Shown here piece after piece: positions 26,209 to 34,578 of a DNA stretch of 64,000 bases; the stretch's first letter is position 1; every line of letters starts with the position of its first letter. The notes under the pieces are model-generated. The model had not been told where the DNA came from. It searched no databases and worked only from the letters and a program-made list of their open reading frames with translations. A program made the position numbers and the translations under genes. This stretch comes from HGM11525 sp036307445. GTDB taxonomy: Bacteria; Bacillota; Clostridia; UBA1381. The stretch lies in contig JAXJXP010000029.1 in the NCBI GenBank assembly GCA_036307445.1, positions 1 to 64,000 on the forward strand, read 5' to 3'.

Positions 26209-27570
26209 TCAGAGACTTAAAACAATTTCTTTAAAAAGATTTCCTCTTTCTTCAAAGTTATTGAACATATCAAAGCTGGTAGATGCAGGAGATAAAATAA
26301 CTACGTCTCCTTTTGCAGCTTCATTTTTGGCAAGATTAACTGCCTCAGGATAGGTGTTGGCATGAAGTATCCTCACCTTATCACCTCTATCAGCTTTTTT
26401 TACTGCAGCTTCTATTTTATCTGCAGTTTTACCAATCAAAACAAGCGACTTTACGTGTTCAACAACACAGGGGCCTATTTCGTCATACGGTATTCCCTTG
26501 TCTTTACCGCCTGCTATCATAATTACATTATTACCAAAAACACGAAGTGTATTAATCGAGCGGTTAGGACTTGAATCAATTGAGCTGTTATAATACTTTA
26601 CTCCGTCAAGAATTCTGACAAGCTCAATTCTGTGCTCAACTCCGCCAAAGCTATTTGCAACTTCGCAAAAAACCGACTTTGGCACAAGGTCACACACAGC
26701 TGCAATTGCTGTCATATAATTTTCAACATTGTGCATACCCGGTATTTTAATTTCGGCTATATCCAAAAGCTTTTCGTTTTCATTATATATCGAGCCATCT
26801 TTAATATAGATATCAGCATTACGATATGCAGAAAAGGTTATAACCTCTCCATTTGCGTTTCCTATAAGCTTGGCAGTTTCTTCATTATTGCTGTTTAGTA
26901 CAACCTTACAGTTTTCCGACTGATAACGCATAATGTTCTTTTTTGCCTCAATATACTCGTTATAATCAGTATGCCAGTCAAGATGGTTAGGCGTAATATT
27001 GGTTATCACTGCAATATCAGGCGATTTGCGCATTGTGTGAAGCTGAAAGCTTGAAAGCTCAAGTACAATCCACTCATCAGAAGTTATCTCATCAATCTCA
27101 CCAATTAAAGGTCTTCCAATATTACCTCCGAGCCTTGTTTTATATCCAGCAGCTACTAAAAATTTATTTATAAGTGTGGTAGTAGTTGTTTTTCCGTCGC
27201 TGCCGGTTACTGCAATTATTTTTGCAGGACAGACGTCAAAGAATACTTCCATTTCAGATGTTATCCACGCACCGCGCTCTCTTGCTTTTAGAAGTGCAGG
27301 ATTGTCATAGCGCATACCAGGCGTCTTAAATATAATGTCTTCGTTAATTTCGTCAAGATAGCTTTCACCAAGGTTAAAACATACACCCAGCTCTGAAAGC
27401 TCTGTGTAAATTTGTCCGAGCTGTTCTTTTTCTTTTTTATCATATGCCCAAATTTTAGCACCTTGTTTAATCAAAAATTTAATAAGCGGTACATTGGAAA
27501 TTCCGATTCCGATTACGGCAATCTTTTTTCCCTTTACCCTTTCTGAAAATCGAACAAGCTTTTTATTCAT
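26209..27570 (-). CDS. murD: UDP-N-acetylmuramoyl-L-alanine--D-glutamate ligase
   Basis: A 453-residue Mur ligase adding D-Glu to UDP-MurNAc-Ala in peptidoglycan synthesis. Motifs are IAVIGIGISNVPLIKFL (nucleotide-sugar domain), AVTGSDGKTTTTTLINKFL (ATP loop), ELSSFQL, ITPNHLDWH, the central EHRIE and YNSSIDSSPNRSINTL, and IAGGKDKGIPY. It is isolated from the usual dcw cluster and here leads a run of peptidases and tRNA synthetases. The promoter is at 27617-27645. Confidence 0.95.
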   Translation of the reverse strand: MNKKLVRFSERVKGKKIAVIGIGISNVPLIKFLIKQGAKIWAYDKKEKEQLGQIYTELSELGVCFNLGESYLDEINEDIIFKTPGMRYDNPALLKARERGAWITSEMEVFFDVCPAKIIAVTGSDGKTTTTTLINKFLVAAGYKTRLGGNIGRPLIGEIDEITSDEWIVLELSSFQLHTMRKSPDIAVITNITPNHLDWHTDYNEYIEAKKNIMRYQSENCKVVLNSNNEETAKLIGNANGEVITFSAYRNADIYIKDGSIYNENEKLLDIAEIKIPGMHNVENYMTAIAAVCDLVPKSVFCEVANSFGGVEHRIELVRILDGVKYYNSSIDSSPNRSINTLRVFGNNVIMIAGGKDKGIPYDEIGPCVVEHVKSLVLIGKTADKIEAAVKKADRGDKVRILHANTYPEAVNLAKNEAAKGDVVILSPASTSFDMFNNFEERGNLFKEIVLSL

Positions 27571-27616
27571 TAACTAATTACCTCTTTCAGTTATTGCTTA
27601 TAATATCAATCAATAT

Positions 27617-27645
27617 ATTATATCACACCGCGTGAAACAGTTCAA
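27617..27645 (-). promoter_or_regulatory. Promoter of murD and downstream genes
   Basis: Minus strand TTGAAC (27645-27640), 17 bases, TATAAT (27622-27617). Genes from murD to ppa follow with gaps of 26 bases or less. Confidence 0.7.
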
Positions 27646-27689
27646 CCAATTTAGCAGAAATTTACAAAATAAATTTAATTTCTTTTTAG

Positions 27690-27750
27690 GAATAAATTTA
27701 TTCAATAAAATAATTCCAGAATGTAGAATTTTATATACTTTTAGTGTATA
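27690..27750. promoter_or_regulatory. Candidate Lrp-type operator region upstream of the regulator gene
   Basis: A perfect 14-bp palindrome GAATAAATTTATTC (27690-27703) and a looser inverted repeat TATAC-N7-GTATA (27734-27750) lie upstream of the Lrp/AsnC gene. A TATAAT occurs at 27747-27752 and another at 27773-27778, neither with a convincing -35. AT-rich palindromes of this size fit Lrp-family sites, but the region is AT-rich throughout. The rest of the 218-base gap to murD shows nothing else. Confidence 0.35.
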
Positions 27751-27788
27751 ATAAATATTTGATATAATAATGTTAGGAGTGGATTATT

Positions 27789-28280
27789 ATGGATAGCAAA
27801 GCAAAAATTTTAGATATATTGGACAAGAACGGCGAACGAGCCAATTTGCAGAAGATTGCACAGATGATCGGTAAAAGCGAAGAAGACGTAGAAAATATAG
27901 TAAAAGGTCTTGAAAAGGAAAATGTAATAGTTGGATACAAGACATTAATTAACTGGGACCTTACCGATGCTGAAATAGTTGATGCACTAATCGAACTTAA
28001 AATAACACCTCAACGAGGCGAAGGCTTTGACCGAGTTGCAGAAAAGATTTATAAGTACCCACAGGTAAAGTCGCTTTATCTTATGTCTGGTGCATACGAC
28101 CTTGCGGTTATGATTCAGGGTACTACTATGAAAGACGTTGCGCTTTTTGTTGCAGAGAAGCTTGCGCCTATGGATCATATTCTCTCAACAGCAACACACT
28201 TTGTACTGAAAAAATATAAGGAAGACGGATTAATCTTCTACAATAATGAAGAAGATACCAGGCAGGTAATTACGCTATGA
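27789..28280 (+). CDS. Lrp/AsnC-family transcriptional regulator
   Basis: A 163-residue regulator. The N-terminal helix-turn-helix (about 1-55) includes LQKIAQMIGKSEEDVENIV. The C-terminal RAM ligand-binding domain (about 65-150) has ALIELKITPQRGEGFDRVAEKI and LYLMSGAYDLAVMIQG. Its stop overlaps the start of an aminotransferase by 4 bases, so it probably regulates that gene in response to an amino acid. The ligand is not evident. RBS AGGAG precedes the ATG. Confidence 0.93.
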   Translation: MDSKAKILDILDKNGERANLQKIAQMIGKSEEDVENIVKGLEKENVIVGYKTLINWDLTDAEIVDALIELKITPQRGEGFDRVAEKIYKYPQVKSLYLMSGAYDLAVMIQGTTMKDVALFVAEKLAPMDHILSTATHFVLKKYKEDGLIFYNNEEDTRQVITL

Positions 28281-29452
28281 TAAATTATGATAATATATTA
28301 AATGAAACAGTAAAACAGGTGCCGCCATCAGGAATCAGAAAGTTCTTTGACCTTGCAGCATCAATGGATGATGTTATTTCGTTAGGTGTCGGTGAGCCTG
28401 ACTTTGCTACTCCCTGGGCAATCAGAGAAGCAGGTATATACTCTTTGGAGCGGGGCAGAACATTCTATACTGCAAACGCAGGTCTTCAGGAGTTAAGAGA
28501 AGAAATCTGCCGTTGGACAAACCGTAAGTATTCGGTAAAATACACACCCGATGAGGTTTTGGTAACTGTCGGTGGTTCAGAAGCAATTGACCTTATGATT
28601 CGTTCGGTTGTAAACCCGGGCGACGAGGTGATTGTACCCGAACCAAGCTTTGTATGCTACAAGCCGATAGCTAAGCTCGCAGGCGGTGTTCCTGTTGTAA
28701 TCGAAACCTTGGAAAAGGATAACTTCCGTTTGATGCCGGAGCAACTCAAAGCTGCTATTACGCCAAAAACAAAGCTTCTCATTCTCCCTTTCCCAAACAA
28801 CCCAACAGGCGGAGTAATGTCAAAATCGGATTTGGAAGCGATTGCCGAGGTACTTAAGGGCACTGATATTTTAGTCCTTTCAGACGAAATATATTCAGAG
28901 CTAAGATACGATGACGAAAGTCATACAACCTTCTCTGCAATAAAGGATATGAAAGAAAGAACAGTTGTAGTAAACGGCTTTTCAAAAGCATTTGCTATGA
29001 CCGGCTGGAGACTCGGTTATGCTATGGGACCTGAGCCTATCATCTCTATGATGAAAAAGGTGCATCAATATGGTATTATGTCCAGCCCGACCACAAGCCA
29101 GTTTGCTGCCATTGAAGCAATGAAGTCGTGCGACAACGACGTTGAAATGATGCGACGCGAATACAACTACCGCAGAAGATATATAGTAGACGGTTTTAGA
29201 AATATGGGATTCTCCTGTTTCGAGCCTTATGGTGCTTTCTACATCTTCCCCTGTATTAAGAAGACAGGAATGACCAGCGAAGAGTTCTGCGAAAGACTTC
29301 TTGAAGAAGAAAAGGTTGCATGCGTTCCAGGAAATGCTTTCGGTCAAAGCGGTGAAGGATATATAAGAGTATCCTACGCATATTCTATTGACAACATAGA
29401 AAAGGCATTAGAACGAATTGGTCGTTTTGCAAAAAAGTATATTAAAGAATGA
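28277..29452 (+). CDS. Class I/II PLP-dependent aminotransferase
   Basis: A 391-residue fold-type I aminotransferase. Motifs are SLGVGEPDFATPWAIREAG near the N-terminus, FPNNPTGGVMSKSD, the PLP Lys in NGFSKAFAMTGWRLGY, and the substrate-carboxylate Arg in EGYIRVSYAYS. The profile is that of the AspC/AraT/PatA group; whether it uses aspartate, aromatic amino acids or N-acetyl-LL-DAP cannot be decided. It is translationally coupled to the Lrp-type regulator, a pairing common in clostridia. Confidence 0.92.
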   Translation: MINYDNILNETVKQVPPSGIRKFFDLAASMDDVISLGVGEPDFATPWAIREAGIYSLERGRTFYTANAGLQELREEICRWTNRKYSVKYTPDEVLVTVGGSEAIDLMIRSVVNPGDEVIVPEPSFVCYKPIAKLAGGVPVVIETLEKDNFRLMPEQLKAAITPKTKLLILPFPNNPTGGVMSKSDLEAIAEVLKGTDILVLSDEIYSELRYDDESHTTFSAIKDMKERTVVVNGFSKAFAMTGWRLGYAMGPEPIISMMKKVHQYGIMSSPTTSQFAAIEAMKSCDNDVEMMRREYNYRRRYIVDGFRNMGFSCFEPYGAFYIFPCIKKTGMTSEEFCERLLEEEKVACVPGNAFGQSGEGYIRVSYAYSIDNIEKALERIGRFAKKYIKE

Positions 29453-29454
29453 CA

Positions 29455-29481
29455 AAAGAGGGTGTATATTACACCCTCTTT
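29455..29481. terminator. Terminator between convergent aminotransferase and SLH genes
   Basis: Perfect 12-bp stem AAAGAGGGTGTA (29455-29466) with 29470-29481, 3-base loop, A-rich before and T-rich after. It can work for both strands. Confidence 0.85.
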
Positions 29482-29490
29482 GATTTATTC

Positions 29491-30153
29491 CTATTCGGTA
29501 AGTATTTTTCTCAAGGTCAACGAAGAATTACCATTTTCACCATCAGCAACAGAATAAGAAACAGAATTATCAGAAGTTTTTTTCTCGTCATTTAACAACA
29601 GTAACGGAATGTCCAGTGCATTGCAGAGCATTATCCCAACATCATTTCTTGTCGCGGCCGTGTTTACTCCCAGCATCATATCTTTTGTAACTCCAAGCTG
29701 TGTTGCATAAAATGTATATCCTGCAGGAAAACCGCCTCTCATTTCTGCTCCAATATCATAACCGAGTAAACAGACAATCATTTTTATGATTTCTTCATTT
29801 GTGATTTCATTTTCAGGGTTAAATAATCCTCTTTCATCACCAACTACAATTCCTTCTCTTTTTAATGCACAAATGTACTTATACCCCCAGAAGTCTTTTT
29901 TAACATCGGGAAACGCTTCTTCCTCAACATACGTTTCCTCGACCTGTATATTTCCGGCAACACAAATCATTTTTGCTGACTCCGCTCTTGTTATAGTATC
30001 ACCAAGCCTAAGGTTTCCATTCTCATCACCTACCATTATACCGTAATTATACAATTCCTCTTTTTGTTTTTCATTTAACGGCATTACCTGAGCAAAAGCT
30101 ACGTTTAATATAATATTAAATACTGCCAGAATCGCACAAATCAACTTTTTCAT
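29491..30153 (-). CDS. Secreted SLH-domain protein
   Basis: A 220-residue exported protein with a signal peptide (KKLICAILAVFNIILNVAFA). Two S-layer homology repeats are visible: GDTITRAESAKMI, then AFPDVKKDFWGYKYICALKREGIVVGD with NPENEITNEEIIKMI. A third partial repeat (TRNDVGIMLCNAL) follows. SLH modules bind pyruvylated wall polymers. No enzymatic domain is seen. It is the last gene of the blaI-blaR1-like operon, 13 bases after the sensor, so it may be the output of that system. The start was put at 30153 by analogy with other signal peptides. Confidence 0.85.
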   Translation of the reverse strand: MKKLICAILAVFNIILNVAFAQVMPLNEKQKEELYNYGIMVGDENGNLRLGDTITRAESAKMICVAGNIQVEETYVEEEAFPDVKKDFWGYKYICALKREGIVVGDERGLFNPENEITNEEIIKMIVCLLGYDIGAEMRGGFPAGYTFYATQLGVTKDMMLGVNTAATRNDVGIMLCNALDIPLLLLNDEKKTSDNSVSYSVADGENGNSSLTLRKILTE

Positions 30154-30166
30154 AATACCCCTCATT

Positions 30167-32071
30167 TCAATATATAATATATTTTCCTTCTACCTTCCAG
30201 TCATCCTGCGTTTTGCTCTTTATCTCAACTGTATATGCACGGTCAGTGTCAAAGCCTAAAAATGTATATACGTTTTTGTTATTCGCAAGTACGGTATATT
30301 CTCCTACTGCTTCGTTTGTTTCGCTGTCATAAATATTAACATCCGTCAAATTATTACTGCTCACAGAAAAGTATACCGATATATTTCCATTCTCATCGCA
30401 CTTTATCCGTTTATCAGTTCTATTAGGTTCGTTATGATAGCTGTAATCACCAACAGTATAATTATATGACAAATCAACTGCATCCGAATTCGACATAGTT
30501 ATACCATATTTTAATAGCTCACTCTCTATCCTCTGCATATCAGCATTGTCAATAACTGTTTGCTCAAATCCAATGTATGCCTCGTCTGCAACTGTTGTAG
30601 ATTTTATTGCAATGTCAGCAGGTGTACTTGTCTTTTCCCCTGATTTCACAAAGTCAGCTTGCGGCAAAAGAAGCTCAGGATTATAAAATTTATCATTCAT
30701 TTCTATTTCAAAATGAAGTGCAATACCAGTTATTTCACCGGTATTCCCCACCTTCCCAATAATCTCATTTTGCAACACATTATCTCCTATTGAAACTTCA
30801 ATGTCGGACAAATGACAACAATTCACCTTTACGCCTTGTTCATTTTCTATAACCACATAATTTCCTTTTTGTTTGTCGAATCCGGTCTCGGTCACCACAC
30901 CGTCAATCGAAGAATATACCTCCGCATTCTCCGGTGCTACGATATCTATACCATTATGAGTTTTTTCTTCAAAGGTTATGGGATGAATTCTGGTCCCGAA
31001 CTTACCGCTTACCGTTCTTACATCAGTAGGCCATACGAAATAATATGGAGTATCAACATTATCATCTTCATCTATTGCCGCAATCAGCACAGCATTTGCA
31101 GTAAGTGCCGTAACAGCAATCACAGAAGCTACAATGCCTGAAACAAACCTCAAAACTCTCCCAACTCTGTCTCCCTGCTTAATCATAATAAATCTCTTTT
31201 TAATCAAAGCCTTTTTACCTGTCATTCCGGTTGAGTAAGAAGCAGCCTCTCTCTTACAATCAGACATTAGAGACAGAATTGTATTTAGATATTCATTCTT
31301 TTGTTGCTCGTTCATCAGCTTGGTCGCTGTCAAATCACACGAAATCTCGCAATAGGTGCTTATTTGTCTGCTGATATAATAAACAGCAGGATTAAACCAG
31401 TGAACACATTTAACCAACAGCAAAAACCATTTATAGAGAATATCATGTCTGTTGAGATGCGTCATTTCATGAGCAAGTATATTCCCTAGCTCTGTTTGTG
31501 TCATTTCTGAATTAGGCAGGATAAGCATAGGTCTTATCATACCAATTATAAACGGTGATGAAATTTTATCACTCACCCTTGTCCTAATACTTCTTACTGT
31601 ATATAATTTAAGCTCAGAACATTCAATTTCTTTTGAGTTTCTTTTTATTTTTACAAGAAATGCTATGTATCCTGCAATATTTACGAAAATAAGTATTATT
31701 GCAACAGCAAGCCAGATGCGTGTTACAATTCCTCTGTTATCAATCAATACTGTCTTAATCTGCTGTAGCACAGGAGTTATTTCCTCATTAGATATTTTAC
31801 TATGTTGCGATTTGACAGGTATGTTATTTTTAATAACTTCCGGCGCAGTCTCCGTAACAGTCATACTCTCTTTTACCGATGACTTTATATAAGTATCGTT
31901 TATACTTATTCTGACAGGAAGCATCATTATCAAAAGGACAACGAGCCATATATAATACTGCCAACTGACAGAAAATATTTTTCTTGTTAATGGCTTTATC
32001 AATGTCAACAATACTGCAATAGCTGTACCAACAGTAGAAGTAAGAAGTAATGATATAAAAATCTGCTCCAC
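30167..32071 (-). CDS. BlaR1/MecR1-type M56 membrane peptidase fused to an M23 (LytM) domain
   Basis: A 634-residue protein. The N-terminal M56 part (about 1-320) has several TM helices, the zinc motif HEMTH at 201-205 and the downstream Glu in CEISCD (242). Instead of the penicillin-binding sensor of BlaR1, residues about 350-470 form an M23 LytM fold: RIHPI, HNGID (His372, Asp376) and CHL (His420). The usual HxH is ALH (Ala451-His453). Zinc ligands are kept, but the first catalytic His is replaced, so the domain may bind rather than cut peptidoglycan. A C-terminal beta region follows. Three bases separate it from blaI. It likely senses the wall and inactivates the repressor. Confidence 0.88.
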   Translation of the reverse strand: MEQIFISLLLTSTVGTAIAVLLTLIKPLTRKIFSVSWQYYIWLVVLLIMMLPVRISINDTYIKSSVKESMTVTETAPEVIKNNIPVKSQHSKISNEEITPVLQQIKTVLIDNRGIVTRIWLAVAIILIFVNIAGYIAFLVKIKRNSKEIECSELKLYTVRSIRTRVSDKISSPFIIGMIRPMLILPNSEMTQTELGNILAHEMTHLNRHDILYKWFLLLVKCVHWFNPAVYYISRQISTYCEISCDLTATKLMNEQQKNEYLNTILSLMSDCKREAASYSTGMTGKKALIKKRFIMIKQGDRVGRVLRFVSGIVASVIAVTALTANAVLIAAIDEDDNVDTPYYFVWPTDVRTVSGKFGTRIHPITFEEKTHNGIDIVAPENAEVYSSIDGVVTETGFDKQKGNYVVIENEQGVKVNCCHLSDIEVSIGDNVLQNEIIGKVGNTGEITGIALHFEIEMNDKFYNPELLLPQADFVKSGEKTSTPADIAIKSTTVADEAYIGFEQTVIDNADMQRIESELLKYGITMSNSDAVDLSYNYTVGDYSYHNEPNRTDKRIKCDENGNISVYFSVSSNNLTDVNIYDSETNEAVGEYTVLANNKNVYTFLGFDTDRAYTVEIKSKTQDDWKVEGKYIIY

Positions 32072-32074
32072 GCA

Positions 32075-32446
32075 CTATTCCCCCTTATCTTCGATAATTG
32101 CTCTTAATTCCTCTATTTCCTTTTCATTTAATTTTTGTTCTTCAAAAAACGAAACAGCAAAATCTCGAACAGAGCCGTTATACAATGTTTTTATCAAATT
32201 TTTAGTCTGGAGCCTTTTATACTCCTTCTCGGTTATCAATGGTGTGTAGTAATATAGCTTACCGCGCTTTGTAGCCGAAAGAGCACCCTTATCAACAAGT
32301 CTTGTCAAAAAGGTAGCAATAGTTGTCTTTTTCCACCCCTTATCTTCCACCTCTTTTCCAATATCAAGAGAAGTAATTTCTCCTTTTGTTCTCCAGACAA
32401 CCTTCATAATTTCAAGTTCTGCATCTCCAATAGAGATATTCTTCAT
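32075..32446 (-). CDS. BlaI/MecI-family repressor
   Basis: A 123-residue winged-helix regulator. The N-terminus GDAELEIMKVVW, the recognition region KKTTIATFLTRLVDKGALSA and YYYTPLITEKEY are typical of BlaI/MecI/CopY. The C-terminal helices form the dimer and cleavage region. It directly precedes the M56 sensor, the standard repressor-protease pair. Two palindromes overlap its promoter, indicating self-repression. No beta-lactamase or mecA is nearby, so the target stimulus is probably not a beta-lactam as such. Confidence 0.93.
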   Translation of the reverse strand: MKNISIGDAELEIMKVVWRTKGEITSLDIGKEVEDKGWKKTTIATFLTRLVDKGALSATKRGKLYYYTPLITEKEYKRLQTKNLIKTLYNGSVRDFAVSFFEEQKLNEKEIEELRAIIEDKGE

Positions 32447-32468
32447 AATTCCACCTCAATTCTTCGTT

Positions 32469-32517
32469 CTACAATTGTAGTTTATTATATTCTACCACAG
32501 TAGAATATGTTTGTCAA
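32469..32517 (-). promoter_or_regulatory. Promoter and twin operators of the blaI operon
   Basis: Minus strand TTGACA (32517-32512), 17 bases, TAGAAT (32494-32489). One inverted repeat, ATTCTACCACAGTAGAAT (32489-32506), covers the -10 and spacer. A second perfect palindrome, CTACAATTGTAG (32469-32480), lies just downstream at the transcription start. Both contain the CTAC/GTAG half-site related to the TACA/TGTA core of BlaI/MecI operators. Confidence 0.75.
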
Positions 32518-32529
32518 TAGATATACAAT

Positions 32530-32564
32530 AAAAAAGTTCGTATATAATTTATACGAACTTTTTT
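32530..32564 (-). terminator. Terminator of the pot operon
   Basis: Nine-bp stem GTTCGTATA/TATACGAAC extended by A6/T6, loop TAATT, 15 bases after the potD stop. Confidence 0.88.
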
Positions 32565-32578
32565 CACTATACATTTTA

Positions 32579-33772
32579 TCAATAATTATCTCTGATTTTC
32601 TTTACAATATAGTTGTAAAGCATTATCGCTGCGAGTAAAAGTACTATACTAAGACTTGTAACATATACCCACGGCTCAACGGAATTTTCTATTTTCAGTG
32701 TTTCCCATAGTACATTTTGGAGCATTAAAGTTTCAGGTTCAAGATTTTCAAAATACTGCGTTATTATACCCAGATTTTCCGGATAAAGAATTTCCATAAC
32801 ATCCTCGTTCCAGTCGGTCATATCGCTTATATAAACCTCACTCTCACGCACATTATCCAGCGGTGATGAGTACGCAATATATTCAGCATTAGCAATTGCA
32901 ATATCATCCGATAGCATAAAGTTTATATATAACTCTGCAAGCTCTTTGTTTCTTGCACAGGAAGGAATACACATCGAGTCAACAAAGACATTTGTTCCCT
33001 CTTTGGGAAAGTAGAATTTAAGACTTTCGTTACTATCGTGCATTGTGAGATAGTCGCCTGCATAGTACGGTGCAGCAGCAGCCGATCCGTTTTTCATTTT
33101 GTTGAAAATCTCGTCCATCACATAGCTTTGTACAAGCGGTTTTTGAGCCTTTAGCTTCTCTGCAGCATTCTCCCAAACAGCAGTATCGGTCGTGTTTACG
33201 TCCTGCCCTTCAGAATATATCGCAGTACCGAAAGCATCTCTTGGGTTATTAAACTGCAGAATTTGCCCTTTGTACTTTTCGTTCCACAGAAGCTCCCAGC
33301 TTCCGATATCCTCTTCATCAACCATCTCTTCGTTATAGATAATTCCTACCATACCGTATGTATAAGGCACAGAATACTCATTTTCAGGGTCAAAGAAAAG
33401 GTCTTTATAGTTTTCATTTACATACTCATAATTCGGAATATTACTAAAATCAAGCTTTAAAAGCATATCTTCTGCTATCATTTTCTCAATCATATAATCT
33501 GATGGGATTATAACATCATAGGATGCAGAGCCGCTTTTAATCTTGTTATACATATCCTCATTGCTTGCGTATGTAGTGTAATTAACCTTAACCTCTTTTC
33601 CAAGCTCTTCAATACAGTATTTTTCAAACTCCTCATTGACATTTACCGTACCCTCTGAGCCATCGGAAATATACTCACCCCAGTTATAGACATTAAGAGT
33701 AAGGCTTTCCTCGCCTGCGCCGCAGCTACTTAGCATCAAGACGGTAAAAATCATCAAAACCAGTTTTCTCAT
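32579..33772 (-). CDS. potD: Spermidine/putrescine-binding lipoprotein PotD-like
   Basis: A 397-residue solute-binding protein. The lipobox LSSC gives a lipid-anchored N-terminus. The mature start LNVYNWGEYIS, then DVIIPSDYMIEKM, VPYTYGMVGIIYNEEMV and PLDNVRE are typical of polyamine receptors. Unusually, the C-terminus adds a hydrophobic helix (VYVTSLSIVLLLAAIMLYNY) and a basic tail, predicting a second membrane anchor. It overlaps potC by 4 bases and is the last gene of potABCD. The substrate is inferred from family and operon. Confidence 0.93.
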   Translation of the reverse strand: MRKLVLMIFTVLMLSSCGAGEESLTLNVYNWGEYISDGSEGTVNVNEEFEKYCIEELGKEVKVNYTTYASNEDMYNKIKSGSASYDVIIPSDYMIEKMIAEDMLLKLDFSNIPNYEYVNENYKDLFFDPENEYSVPYTYGMVGIIYNEEMVDEEDIGSWELLWNEKYKGQILQFNNPRDAFGTAIYSEGQDVNTTDTAVWENAAEKLKAQKPLVQSYVMDEIFNKMKNGSAAAAPYYAGDYLTMHDSNESLKFYFPKEGTNVFVDSMCIPSCARNKELAELYINFMLSDDIAIANAEYIAYSSPLDNVRESEVYISDMTDWNEDVMEILYPENLGIITQYFENLEPETLMLQNVLWETLKIENSVEPWVYVTSLSIVLLLAAIMLYNYIVKKIRDNY

Positions 33773-34578
33773 TTTAATGCCGCCTTTCTGTCCGCTGTCT
33801 TTTCCTTTGATGAGATATTAGACATTACCATCAAAATTGTAACAGTAAGTATCATAAGTGTAGAAAGTGCGTATATATCAGGCTTTACCTCTTTTTTAGT
33901 CATAGAATAAATCAAAAGCGGCAAGGTCTGAAAATCATTCCCTGTTGTGAAATAACTTATCACAAAATCATCAAGCGAAAGCGTAAATGCAAGAATAAAT
34001 CCCGAAACCACACCTGACATAATATTAGGAAGCTCCACCTTAAAGAATGACTGTATCGGTGTACATCCCAAATCCATCGCAGCTTCCGGAAGTGCTTTGT
34101 TCATTTGCAACAGCTTAGGTCTTACCGACAAAATCACATACGGCAGACAAAAGCTTACGTGTGCAATCAGCAGTGTACCAAACCCAAGCTTGTCCTCACT
34201 CCCCAAAATTGTACCGATAAACACAAACAACAGCATCATTGATATACCGGTCACAATATCAGGATTCATCATAGGGATATTGGTAACAGAAAGAAGCGAG
34301 CTTTTTGTAATTTTTGTTTTAAACTTAGTTATACCAACTGCTGCAGCAGTACCAATCACAGTAGAAATGACAGATGCACTTATCGCAAGGACGAGAGTGT
34401 TTTTAAGTGCATTAAAGGTATCGGGGCTGTTAAATAGCTCCTTATACCAGTAGAAAGAAAGCCCTGTAAGCGTTCCGGTATTTGCCGTACTGTTAAAGGA
34501 AAAGAGCATAAGCACAAGAATTGGTATATACAAAATTGTAAATACGAGCGCAACATATATTTTAGAAACTGTCTTCAA
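33769..34578 (-). CDS. potC: Polyamine ABC transporter permease PotC
   Basis: A 269-residue inner permease with about six TM helices. The EAA loop that contacts the ATPase reads LPEAAMDLGCTPIQSFFKVELP, within a region matching PotC. GIILAFTLSLDDFVISYF-type sequence (FILAFTLSLDDFVISYF here) is characteristic of polyamine permeases. It overlaps potB and potD by 4 bases each, a tightly coupled operon. Confidence 0.95.
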   Translation of the reverse strand: MKTVSKIYVALVFTILYIPILVLMLFSFNSTANTGTLTGLSFYWYKELFNSPDTFNALKNTLVLAISASVISTVIGTAAAVGITKFKTKITKSSLLSVTNIPMMNPDIVTGISMMLLFVFIGTILGSEDKLGFGTLLIAHVSFCLPYVILSVRPKLLQMNKALPEAAMDLGCTPIQSFFKVELPNIMSGVVSGFILAFTLSLDDFVISYFTTGNDFQTLPLLIYSMTKKEVKPDIYALSTLMILTVTILMVMSNISSKEKTADRKAALK

